DNA of 64,000 nucleotides, from positions 248,001 to 312,000 of the forward strand of contig NZ_JAUSZL010000002.1 in the NCBI RefSeq assembly GCF_030817535.1, read 5' to 3'. Shown here one piece after another: positions 43,007-50,440 of the stretch (positions are counted from its first letter, which is position 1; each line of letters starts with the position of its first letter). Source of the DNA: Streptomyces sp. V3I8 (lineage in GTDB: Bacteria > Actinomycetota > Actinomycetes > Streptomycetales > Streptomycetaceae). The notes beneath the pieces were generated by a model. It was not told the DNA's origin, searched no databases, and saw nothing but the letters and a program-made list of their open reading frames with translations. A program made the position numbers and the translations under genes.

Positions 43007-43644
43007 ACGACGCGCGATCCGAACTCGCGGCCGCGGGGGCCCACCTCGCCGGGCTCGGCCTCAGCCCCGGTTCCTCCGGCAACCTCAGCATGCGTACGGA
43101 GAGCCGGATCTACCTCACCCCCACCGGCACGGACCTGGCCCGCGTCGACCCCGCGGCGCTCAGCGTCCTGGACCTGGCCGGAGCGCACCTGGAGGGACCG
43201 AAGCCGTCCAAGGAGTTCCCGCTCCACACCGCGTTCTACCGCCGCGACCCGACCGCGCGGGCCGTCGTCCACCTGCACTCCCGCCACGCGGCGGCCGTCT
43301 CCTGCCTGCCCGCCTGGAGCGAGCACAGCGCCGTACCGCCGCTCACGCCGTACTTCGTCATGCGGGTCGGCCAGACGCCCCTGCTGCCCTACGCGGCGCC
43401 GGGCGACAGCGGTCAGGCCGACGAGATGGAAGCCCTGCCCTTCCCCTTCCGCGCGGCCCTGCTGCAGAACCACGGCCCGGTGGTCGCGGGCACCTCCATG
43501 GCCCGTGCCGTGGAAGCGGCGGTGGAGCTGGAGGAGGTCTCCGCGCTCCTGCTCGCACTCGGCGGACGCACGCCCCGGCTCCTGTCACCGGCCGAGATCG
43601 CACCGCTGACGCGGAAGTACGGAGCGCCGTGGACCGGGAGGTGA
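43003..43644 (+). CDS. otnC: Class II aldolase/adducin-family 3-oxo-tetronate 4-phosphate decarboxylase (OtnC-like)
   Basis: A 213-residue zinc enzyme of the fuculose-aldolase fold. Substrate-binding LGLSPGSSGNLSMR near 22, a catalytic Glu in KPSKEFPLHTAFYR (near 74), the zinc-binding His pair VVHLHSRHAAAVS (near 93) and the third His in LLQNHGPVVAG (near 155) are all present. OtnC removes CO2 from the phosphorylated 3-oxo acid to give dihydroxyacetone phosphate. ATG start overlaps the kinase stop (ATGA), so the two are co-translated. Confidence 0.87.
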   Translation: MNDARSELAAAGAHLAGLGLSPGSSGNLSMRTESRIYLTPTGTDLARVDPAALSVLDLAGAHLEGPKPSKEFPLHTAFYRRDPTARAVVHLHSRHAAAVSCLPAWSEHSAVPPLTPYFVMRVGQTPLLPYAAPGDSGQADEMEALPFPFRAALLQNHGPVVAGTSMARAVEAAVELEEVSALLLALGGRTPRLLSPAEIAPLTRKYGAPWTGR

Positions 43645-43709
43645 CCGGCCCCGCGCGGCGGCCGGCCGGGGAGGGCGAGGTTGCCAGGACGGCACGGCAT
43701 GGGAGATTG

Positions 43710-43723
43710 TTGCCTCAAGGCAA
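43710..43723. promoter_or_regulatory. MarR-type palindrome upstream of the phosphatase operon
   Basis: TTGCCTCAAGGCAA is a perfect palindrome with a 2-bp centre, 52 bases before the phosphatase start. The size and symmetry suit a MarR dimer; the fourth gene of this operon encodes a MarR protein, so autoregulation is likely. Confidence 0.55.
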
Positions 43724-43774
43724 TGTTTCTTCGAGTGGATGAGGTGAGGGATTCGCCCAGCGGGTCCTCAATTT

Positions 43775-45430
43775 TTGGTCTCCACCACACAGCAAACCGG
43801 CGTTGACACAGAACGCGGCTCCTTCTGGGGCGACGCTCCCTACCCCGTCCTGGTCGCCGACGCGCAGGGCGTGGTCGTGCTGCGCAACGGCCCGGCCGAG
43901 GTACTCCTGCCCGCTGCCGGCCCGGGTACCCGCTTCTCGGACGTGGTTCCGGCCTGGCTGTCGGCAGCCCACGATGCGGCGCGGGCCACGGGCCCGCGGG
44001 CGGTCGGCGAGGTGGACGCACCGCTGTCGGGCGTGATCGCCGACCGCAGTTTCGAGGCGCACCCCAGCACGCGGGACGACGGAACGGTCGCCTGGTGGCT
44101 GATCGACGACACCGATCACGTGCTGGCGCGCGAGGCACTGCAGACGGAGCTGAGGCGGACCGCGTTCCTGACCGAGGCCTCCAGCGCGCTGCTCTCCTCC
44201 CTCAACCTGGAACGCTGTATGGACGTGACCGCACACCTGGCCGCGGAGCACCTCGCCGACGCGGCACTGGTGATCGCGCCGACGCACGGGCGCCGGCTCC
44301 CGGTGGTGACCTGCCTGCGCGGCGGCAGCCCTTCCCTGTCCCACGAGTCGGTGGACCCCAACGACGTGCCCGGTCTCGGCGAGGCGCTGCGCGGGTTCCC
44401 GCCGGTGCCCTCACGGTGGATCGATCCCTCCGCCGCGCCGGACTGGATGGTGCCCGAGGGTTTCGGCACGGTCGGCTCGATAGTGATCACCCCGCTGCCC
44501 GGCCACGGCGTCCCCGCCGGAGCCCTCGTCCTGCTGCGGCGCTCGGGCGGCGCGGTGTTCACCGACAGCGAGGAGGTGTTCGCCCGGCTGTTCGCCGCGC
44601 GGGCCGGGGCCGCGATGTCGGCCGCCCGCCTGTACGCCGAGCAGACCTCGATCACCGACGTGCTCATGCGGGAACTGCTGCCCCCCTCGCTGCACCAGAT
44701 CTCGGGGGTGGACTACGCCGGCGGCTACCGGCCGTCCGCGGACCACGAACGGATCGGCGGCGACTTCTACGACGTGCATCCCGCCGCCGTGGACGGTGAG
44801 GCGTCCCTGGTCACCCTGGGAGACGTCTGCGGCAAGGGGCTGGAAGCCGCCGTACTGACCGGGAAGATCCGCAACACCCTGCACGCCCTGCTGCCGCTGG
44901 CCGACGACCACCAGCGGATGATCACCCTGCTGAACACCGCGCTGCTCAACTCCCACCACACCCGGTTCGCGACCCTGGTCCTCGCCTCCGCCGTACGGGC
45001 GGGCAGCGAGGTGAGCCTGCGTCTGACCAGCGCCGGCCATCCGACCCCGCTGATCGTCCGCGCGAGCGGCGCCGTGGAGGAGGCCGAGACACGCGGCACC
45101 CTGGTCGGGGCCATGCCGAACGCCCCCGCCCGCACGGCCGCCCTCACGCTCGCGCCCGGAGAGTCCTGCGTGCTCTACACGGACGGGATCACGGAGGCCG
45201 AGGGCGGGCCGATGGGCGGCGTCCAGTTCGGTGAGGCACGCCTCAAGCGCGTTCTGGCGGAGTGCGCGGGCATGCCGTCCGAGAGCATCGTGGAACGTGT
45301 CCAGATGCTCGCCTCGCAGTGGATCGGTTCGGGACGCCACGACGACATGGCCGTGGTCGTGATCTCCGCGCCCCGCACCCACCACCTCAGCGCGGTGAAC
45401 GGCCACACTAGGGGCAGGTTCACGGCATGA
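43775..45430 (+). CDS. PAS-GAF-PP2C serine phosphatase (SpoIIE/RsbU type)
   Basis: A 551-residue signalling phosphatase. A PAS-like region is at about 20-115 (YPVLVADAQGVVVLRNGPAE), a GAF domain at about 130-290 (TEASSALLSSLNLERCMDVT), and a PP2C/SpoIIE domain at about 305-535. Metal-binding aspartates are in RIGGDFYDVHP, LVTLGDVCGKGLEAAVLTG, VLYTDGITEAEGG and SGRHDDMAVVV. It would dephosphorylate a STAS protein to start a partner switch. TTG at 43775 is the first usable start after an in-frame stop; no good ribosome site precedes it. Its stop overlaps the B12-domain gene (ATGA). Confidence 0.85.
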   Translation: MVSTTQQTGVDTERGSFWGDAPYPVLVADAQGVVVLRNGPAEVLLPAAGPGTRFSDVVPAWLSAAHDAARATGPRAVGEVDAPLSGVIADRSFEAHPSTRDDGTVAWWLIDDTDHVLAREALQTELRRTAFLTEASSALLSSLNLERCMDVTAHLAAEHLADAALVIAPTHGRRLPVVTCLRGGSPSLSHESVDPNDVPGLGEALRGFPPVPSRWIDPSAAPDWMVPEGFGTVGSIVITPLPGHGVPAGALVLLRRSGGAVFTDSEEVFARLFAARAGAAMSAARLYAEQTSITDVLMRELLPPSLHQISGVDYAGGYRPSADHERIGGDFYDVHPAAVDGEASLVTLGDVCGKGLEAAVLTGKIRNTLHALLPLADDHQRMITLLNTALLNSHHTRFATLVLASAVRAGSEVSLRLTSAGHPTPLIVRASGAVEEAETRGTLVGAMPNAPARTAALTLAPGESCVLYTDGITEAEGGPMGGVQFGEARLKRVLAECAGMPSESIVERVQMLASQWIGSGRHDDMAVVVISAPRTHHLSAVNGHTRGRFTA

Positions 45431-46551
45431 GCATGCGCACTCCGCACCGTGCCGCCGTCGGGGACACCGTCCGGCACCTGGCCGACGAGCTGTGGGACGC
45501 CGTCTCCACGGCCGACGAGTACACCGCCACCGAGGTGGTCCTCGGCGCGTTGGAGCGCGGCGTCGACCCGGAGACCGTGCTGCTGGACGTGATCGCCCGG
45601 GTACAGCGCAAGGTCGGCGAGGAGTGGGCCGCCAACCGTCTCAGCGTGGCCCGGGAACACGCCGCGACCGCCATCAACGAACGGGCCGTCGCCGCGCTCT
45701 CCCTGCACCCCGCCACCCGTACCGCCCCCACCCGGGGCAGGATCACGGTGGCGTGCGTCGACGGCGAATGGCACGCGCTGCCCGCCCGGCTGCTCGCCGA
45801 GGTGCTGACCCTGCGCGGCTGGCAGGTGGACTACCTCGGCGCCCAGGTGCCCGCTCCGCACCTCATCGCCCATCTGCACCGCACCAACTCCGACGCGGTC
45901 GCCCTCTCCAGTTCGATCGCGACCCGGCTGCCCGCCGCGCACGCCGCGATCACCGCCTGCCAGGCCGTCGGCGTCCCCGTGCTCGTCGGGGGTGCCGCCT
46001 TCGGCCCCGACGGCCGCTACGCCTTCCTGCTGGACGCCGACGCCTGGGCACCCGACGCCCGCGCCGCCGCCGACCGTCTCGCCGCGGGCCCGCTGCCCCG
46101 CCCGCGCCGCGACCACCAGCAGCTGGACGACCTGCCGCACCTGGTCGATCAGGAGTACACCCTGATCACCCGCAACAGCGCCGCGCTGGTGCGTACCGTC
46201 TTCGCCGCCCTCGAAGCGGCGTTCCCCGCGATGCTCACCTACAGCGAACTGCAGCGCGAGCACACGGCGGAGGACCTCGCCCACATCGTGGAGTTTCTCG
46301 GCACGGCGCTGTACCTCGGGGACGAGGAACTCTTCGCCTCCTTCCTCACCTGGACCGCGCAGATCCTCACCGCCCGCGGTGTGCCCGCCCGCAGTCTTCC
46401 GCCGACCCTGTCCATCCTGGCCGGCGAGCTCAAGGACTTCCCGCGGGCCCTCCGTATCCTCGAACACGGCACCACCGCACTCACCCGCCCCGGACACGGC
46501 ACCGATCCGTACGCCCCCGTCGACCGCAGCACCGCCGAGAGCCCCTCATGA
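45427..46551 (+). CDS. B12-binding (CarH-type photosensory) protein with an uncharacterised helical C-terminal domain
   Basis: A 374-residue protein. A helical cap (about 14-90) carries the W-x9-EH signature of CarH/LitR photoreceptors: Trp67, Glu77, His78 in EEWAANRLSVAREHAA. The Rossmann-like cobalamin domain (about 103-225) has the lower-ligand His116 in VDGEWHALPARLL, LRGWQVDYLGAQVP, ALSSSIATRLP and VLVGGAAFG. The residue after Trp67 is Ala, where CarH has the light-state upper ligand His. There is no DNA-binding domain; instead about 145 C-terminal residues form a helical module I cannot assign. Start and stop both overlap the neighbours (ATGA), so it acts with the phosphatase and STAS protein, probably as their light or cobalamin sensor. 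Confidence 0.8.
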   Translation: MSMRTPHRAAVGDTVRHLADELWDAVSTADEYTATEVVLGALERGVDPETVLLDVIARVQRKVGEEWAANRLSVAREHAATAINERAVAALSLHPATRTAPTRGRITVACVDGEWHALPARLLAEVLTLRGWQVDYLGAQVPAPHLIAHLHRTNSDAVALSSSIATRLPAAHAAITACQAVGVPVLVGGAAFGPDGRYAFLLDADAWAPDARAAADRLAAGPLPRPRRDHQQLDDLPHLVDQEYTLITRNSAALVRTVFAALEAAFPAMLTYSELQREHTAEDLAHIVEFLGTALYLGDEELFASFLTWTAQILTARGVPARSLPPTLSILAGELKDFPRALRILEHGTTALTRPGHGTDPYAPVDRSTAESPS

Positions 46552-46982
46552 CCACGATGCCCCCCGCCCACCTGCGTCTGACCACGGTCGACACCGAGGA
46601 CACGGTCCGTATCGAGCTCCACGGAGACCTCGACTACGACACGGCCGACAGTTTCCTGGCCGAGGTCACCACCGCCCTCGCCACCCACCCGCGCCTGGAG
46701 CACCTGCACCTGCACTGTGCCGGGCTCGGCACGGTCGACTCCATGGGACTGTCCATCCTGCTGATGGTCCGCCGCCGGACCGGCCAGGCCGGTGTACGTC
46801 TCCACCTGGACGACCGGCCGGCGGCGCTGGACCGGCTCCTGACCATCACGGGCAGCCTGGAGTACCTCACGGGGTCCTCCTCCGACGCCGCGAACTCCGC
46901 CTCCCCGGGGACGGGTGAGCCTGCGGCCGCGAGCGAGGAGACGCGGGCGGCCCGCCCCACCGGACCGGACGGCACCACCTGA
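46548..46982 (+). CDS. STAS-domain anti-sigma factor antagonist
   Basis: A 144-residue protein. The STAS domain covers about 8-105: VRIELHGDLDYDTADSFLAE, HLHLHCAGLGTVDSMGLSIL (Ser in DSMG is the expected phosphorylation site) and DRPAALDRLLTITG. The last 35 residues are Ser/Ala/Pro-rich and non-conserved. Such proteins, when dephosphorylated, bind an RsbW-like kinase and free its target. The phosphatase two genes upstream is the likely activator. Start overlaps the B12-protein stop; its own stop touches a possible MarR start (TGATG). Confidence 0.85.
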   Translation: MTTMPPAHLRLTTVDTEDTVRIELHGDLDYDTADSFLAEVTTALATHPRLEHLHLHCAGLGTVDSMGLSILLMVRRRTGQAGVRLHLDDRPAALDRLLTITGSLEYLTGSSSDAANSASPGTGEPAAASEETRAARPTGPDGTT

Positions 46983-47047
46983 TGCCCCGCTCCTTGCCGA
47001 CCAGCCGATCAGCTACGGGGCACGCCAGTCACACCGACGGGGAGCTC

Positions 47048-47575
47048 ATGCCAGTACCAGACTTCGCCTCACGGGACCTCTCCCACGAGGCCACCCGGTC
47101 CGCCGGGGACATCACCGAACTCCTCGACGTGATGTGGGAGAGTGCCAGGCAGGCCACCGCCGCGGCCACCGCCCCCGCCTCCACCTCGCAACTGCGCCTG
47201 ATGTACCTCGTCGACCGCGCCGACCACGAGGAGGGGGTACGGATGCGGACCGTGTGCAAACAGCTCGGTGCCGCGCCCCCCTCCGTCAGCCGGCTGTGCG
47301 ACCGCCTGCAGGCCATCGGGTTCCTGGAACGCCGGCCGTGCCCGGACAGCGGACGGGAGGTCGTCCTGCGGCTGACGAGTGCGGGACGGACCCATCTGCG
47401 ACGCATCCGCGAGCAGCGCGAGACGATGCTGCACCAGGCCATCGACGCCATGCCGCACGGCGAACGGCACGCACTGGCCGTGGGGCTCGCGGGGCTCCAC
47501 GCCCGGCTCACCGCGACCGGCACCGCCGGGCACGACGCCACGGACGGCGGCCGCGGCACCACCTCCGCCGCCTGA
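47048..47575 (+). CDS. MarR-family transcriptional regulator
   Basis: A 175-residue winged-helix regulator. The helix-turn-helix lies at about 50-110: VRMRTVCKQLGAAPPSVSRL and CDRLQAIGFLERRPCPDSGR, with the wing EVVLRLTSAGRTHLRRIREQ. Start uncertain: ATG at 47048 has GGGGAG close upstream, while ATG at 46982 overlaps the STAS stop as TGATG and adds 22 unconserved residues. Fourth gene of the phosphatase operon. A palindrome (43710-43723) in front of the operon is a good candidate target, giving feedback on the signalling set. Confidence 0.8.
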   Translation: MPVPDFASRDLSHEATRSAGDITELLDVMWESARQATAAATAPASTSQLRLMYLVDRADHEEGVRMRTVCKQLGAAPPSVSRLCDRLQAIGFLERRPCPDSGREVVLRLTSAGRTHLRRIREQRETMLHQAIDAMPHGERHALAVGLAGLHARLTATGTAGHDATDGGRGTTSAA

Positions 47576-47619
47576 GCCGCGGGGCCGTGCGGCACGCCCC
47601 GGCCCCGGCGGCCGTGCGG

Positions 47620-48450
47620 TCAGAGCGCGGGCCAGGACGCCGTCGGCCGCTTCTCGTGGGCGGGTGCTGCGCTCTGCGCGCCGTGGACGTCCTGGTCGTG
47701 GACGGGCTCGTTGCCGATGAGCATGTCGGGGTCGAACATGACGATCACGGCGGCCAGGACCAGGAGGAGGACCGGCCCGCCCACCATGGGGAGCAGGGAG
47801 ACGAGCAGGTCCAGCGACGACTGGCCGAGGACCGCGGCGTCCGCGTCGACGTGGACGCTCATGGCGGCCATGCCGGTGTAGTGCATGCCCGTCACGGCGA
47901 CGCCCATGATGACGCTCGCCGCCGAGGCGGAGGCCAGGGTGTGCAGGGACACGGCCGCCCACAGCGCGGCGGTCGCCGCCGTCACGGCTGTCAGCACCGA
48001 CAGGCCGACGGTCACGGGGTCGAACGTCAGATGTCCGGCGAACTCCATCCCGTACATCCCGATGTAGTGCATCGCCGCGACGCCCGCGCCGGTGACCAGA
48101 CCGGCGACACCCAGGGTGAGCGGCGAGGCGCCGCGGTACCCCACCACGAACACACCGAGGAACACCACGGCGATCGCGACGCCGAGGCTGAGGAACGTGA
48201 GAGCGGGGTCGTAGCTGATGGACGCGCCCCGAGCGGTGAATCCGATCATGGCGATGAAGTGCATCGTCCAGATGCCCGACCCGATGCAGATCGCACCCAG
48301 CGTGAGCCACGGGGCTCTGCGGCCCCGGCTGCCCATGCGTACCGACCGCGTCGTGCAGCGCAGGCCCAGGGCCGAACCGGCGCAGGCCATCAGGAACGCG
48401 ACGACGGGAGTGATCGTTCCGTAGTTGAACTGGCTGACCGTGCTGTTCAC
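47620..48450 (-). CDS. MHYT-domain integral membrane sensor protein
   Basis: A 276-residue protein with seven predicted helices and three MHYT motifs: TMHFIAMIGF (about residue 62), AAMHYIGMYGM (about 125) and TGMHYTGMAAM (about 188). MHYT domains are proposed to bind copper through His and Met and to sense O2, CO or NO. There is no GGDEF, EAL or kinase output; the C-terminal 40 residues are cytoplasmic and variable. ATG at 48450. Convergent with the MarR gene. It may be a stand-alone sensor feeding the neighbouring partner-switch proteins, but nothing in the sequence proves this. Confidence 0.85.
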   Translation of the reverse strand: MNSTVSQFNYGTITPVVAFLMACAGSALGLRCTTRSVRMGSRGRRAPWLTLGAICIGSGIWTMHFIAMIGFTARGASISYDPALTFLSLGVAIAVVFLGVFVVGYRGASPLTLGVAGLVTGAGVAAMHYIGMYGMEFAGHLTFDPVTVGLSVLTAVTAATAALWAAVSLHTLASASAASVIMGVAVTGMHYTGMAAMSVHVDADAAVLGQSSLDLLVSLLPMVGGPVLLLVLAAVIVMFDPDMLIGNEPVHDQDVHGAQSAAPAHEKRPTASWPAL

Positions 48451-48869
48451 CGAACGCCTTTCGGACCGCTGGCCCCGTACGGGGTTCCGCTCGGGGGAAA
48501 CCTTTCTGCGAGGTCGCCGAAGGCGCCCCGGTCACACAGACCTGCGCGGGGGAAAGCGTCGGAAGGTCCCCTGGTCCGCGTATGACCCGGGACGGTCCGA
48601 ACGGACGGACGGGCCGGGTTCACCGGCACCCGCATCCGATGCGCCCCGGAATCCGCTCCGGGACCGTACGGCGCCGGAACGCATGACAGCCGGTCATGCG
48701 GGGATCTCGGGGAGTGAGGGGGGAGGTTCATGGTAGGCAGGCGCTCCCCGCTTGTCACTGCGGGTCCCGTGGCGCAATCAAATCGAGACTTGTGCCGTCA
48801 TATTCCGTCTGCATGCCTTCATGGGCATACTCCGCACATACGGCGCAAAGCGGTGCAGGAGGGGAGGTC
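48451..48869. other. Intergenic region, MHYT gene to RsbW-like gene
   Basis: About 420 bases with no convincing gene in any frame. It should contain the leftward MHYT promoter near 48460-48560; an AT-richer segment at about 48775-48850 lies beyond the end of the RsbW-like gene. Confidence 0.5.
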
Positions 48870-49361
48870 TCACCGCGCTTGCGATCCGGGAGTGCCGTCG
48901 GGCCGGTCGGCCAGGGCGATGCGGGCCGTGATGCGCTTGCCCACGGACTCCTGCCGAATGACGAGTTCCTCGGTCACGGCGGCGACGATCTCCAGGCCGT
49001 GCTGGCCGATCCTGCCCGGGTCGGCGGTCCGGGCCGTGGGGACGGTGGGGTCGCTGTCCCGCACGGTGACGTCCACGGCGTCGGCGGTGATGCGCAGCTC
49101 CATCAGGACGGGACCGGGCGCGTACTTGCGGGCGTTGGTGACCAGCTCGCTGACCACCAGCTGGGTGAGGTCCATCGCACGCTCCGACACCGCCAGTTGG
49201 TGGTCGGTGCGGGCCCGGGCGAGGAAGTCGACCGCGTGGTGCCGGGCCTCGGCGATGCAACCGTGGTCCCCGCCCAGTGCGTAGCCCGCGCGCATCAGGT
49301 ACCCGTCTGAGGCTATACAGCCGTCGTCGCCGGCATGGGATCCCACTGGCCTCGCCCTCAT
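48870..49361 (-). CDS. RsbW-like ATP-binding protein (anti-sigma factor / serine kinase type)
   Basis: A 163-residue GHKL ATPase. N-box LTQLVVSELVTNARKYAPGP (about 85), G1-like VDVTVRDSDPTVP (about 112) and G2-like GQHGLEIVAAVTEE (about 135) are present. The usual DNGxG of G1 is replaced by DSDPT, as in many Streptomyces regulatory ATPases. These bind STAS proteins and sigma factors. ATG at 49361 chosen; ATG at 49295 is an alternative. Divergent from a STAS gene across a 157-bp gap. Confidence 0.8.
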   Translation of the reverse strand: MRARPVGSHAGDDGCIASDGYLMRAGYALGGDHGCIAEARHHAVDFLARARTDHQLAVSERAMDLTQLVVSELVTNARKYAPGPVLMELRITADAVDVTVRDSDPTVPTARTADPGRIGQHGLEIVAAVTEELVIRQESVGKRITARIALADRPDGTPGSQAR

Positions 49362-49518
49362 TCCCCGTTCACGTGCGCACCACTACAGGTCTTGCGTACC
49401 CCCGTGCCACAGGAGGTGTCGTTCGGCACAACCACCCGGGTGTATTCGGCCCGGGCGGTGGGGCAGAATCGTCCGTGCAGGTTCTGACCCGGGGTAAGCC
49501 TAATCAGTCGAGGAGACT
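49362..49518. promoter_or_regulatory. Divergent promoter region, RsbW-like / STAS genes
   Basis: On the + strand GTTC (49421-49424) and GGGTGT (49438-49443) are 13 bases apart, loosely like Streptomyces SigB-group promoters (GTTT, then GGGTAT/C). On the minus strand GGGTAC is present at 49396-49401. Both matches are imperfect. Confidence 0.3.
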
Positions 49519-49881
49519 GTGACCGACATACAGAACGGGAGCCGGCCCGGCCGGCTCTCCATCGAACACTCCGACATCGACAGCGTCCGTGTCGTGACGG
49601 TGCGGGGCGAGATCGATCACGCCGTGAGCGGTGTCCTCGGCCAGGCCCTGCTGGTCGAGGACCACGAACCACCGCGGATCGTGGTGGACCTCAGCGGTGT
49701 GACCTTCATGGACTCCAGCGGCATCAACGCGTTCATCCTGGCCCACCAGGCCGCGAGCGGCGCCCGGGGATGGCTGCGTATAGCCGCCGCACAGGAGCCG
49801 GTCCTGCGGGTGCTGCAGCTGGTCGGCGTCGACGCCCTCATCCCCTGCCACCCGACCGTCGAACAGGCCGTACGCGGCTGA
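49519..49881 (+). CDS. STAS-domain anti-sigma factor antagonist
   Basis: A 120-residue single-domain STAS protein: VRVVTVRGEIDHAVSGVLGQ, VVDLSGVTFMDSSGINAFIL (Ser in DSSG is the phosphorylation site) and LRVLQLVGVDALIPCHPTVE. GTG start with GAGGAG five bases upstream. The divergent RsbW-like gene is the natural binding partner; together they are a minimal partner-switch pair. Confidence 0.87.
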   Translation: MTDIQNGSRPGRLSIEHSDIDSVRVVTVRGEIDHAVSGVLGQALLVEDHEPPRIVVDLSGVTFMDSSGINAFILAHQAASGARGWLRIAAAQEPVLRVLQLVGVDALIPCHPTVEQAVRG

Positions 49882-50372
49882 ACGCCGCGGTCGGCTCCGC
49901 CGCCCTGGCCCCTCGCCCCCTTCGTGACGTACGTCCGCCGCAGACACGGCCCTGCCCGGAGTGCGGACAGGATGCGTTCGCGGTGGCAGGCTGGTGGGGT
50001 CCGGTCACCGCCTCGTTCGTACGGCGGCGGCCGGGGCGCGAGCCGTCGGGGCTCCCCCTCGATCGATCCTCGCGCGAGATGCCCTCCGCGGCGCACGACG
50101 GCGGGAGTTGCCCCGCCGGCACACCCGGAGAGCGGAGGCTGGAGCCGCGTTGTCGGCGATGCGGCTCCAGCCGACCGGGACCGTCCGCACCGCCCGCCGT
50201 CCTGGCCGCGGATCACCGGCCCCGTACTCACCCCGGTTCCGTCCGGCACCTGGCACCCGGCACCTGGCGGATCGTCTTCGGGCTTCCGTCCAGGGCTGCG
50301 TCCGCGTCATGCCCGGGCGGCGGACGGGGGTCTCGGCCGGGGTTCCGGTGCGGCGGGTCACGGCGGTCGTCC
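49882..50372. other. Intergenic region without recognisable genes
   Basis: About 490 bases. Long frames exist on both strands because of high GC content, but none shows a domain, a ribosome site or coding-like codon use. Confidence 0.5.
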
Positions 50373-50426
50373 CGTGTGCGTGCGGCCCCGGGACTCGGTC
50401 ATGAGTCCCGGGGCCGCACGCACACG
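50373..50426 (-). terminator. Perfect 24-bp hairpin terminator of the DHA2 exporter gene
   Basis: Positions 50373-50396 are exactly complementary to 50403-50426 around a 6-base loop (GGTCAT). It begins 14 bases after the exporter stop codon. No U-run. Confidence 0.8.
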
Positions 50427-50440
50427 GCAGGGCGGCAGGC

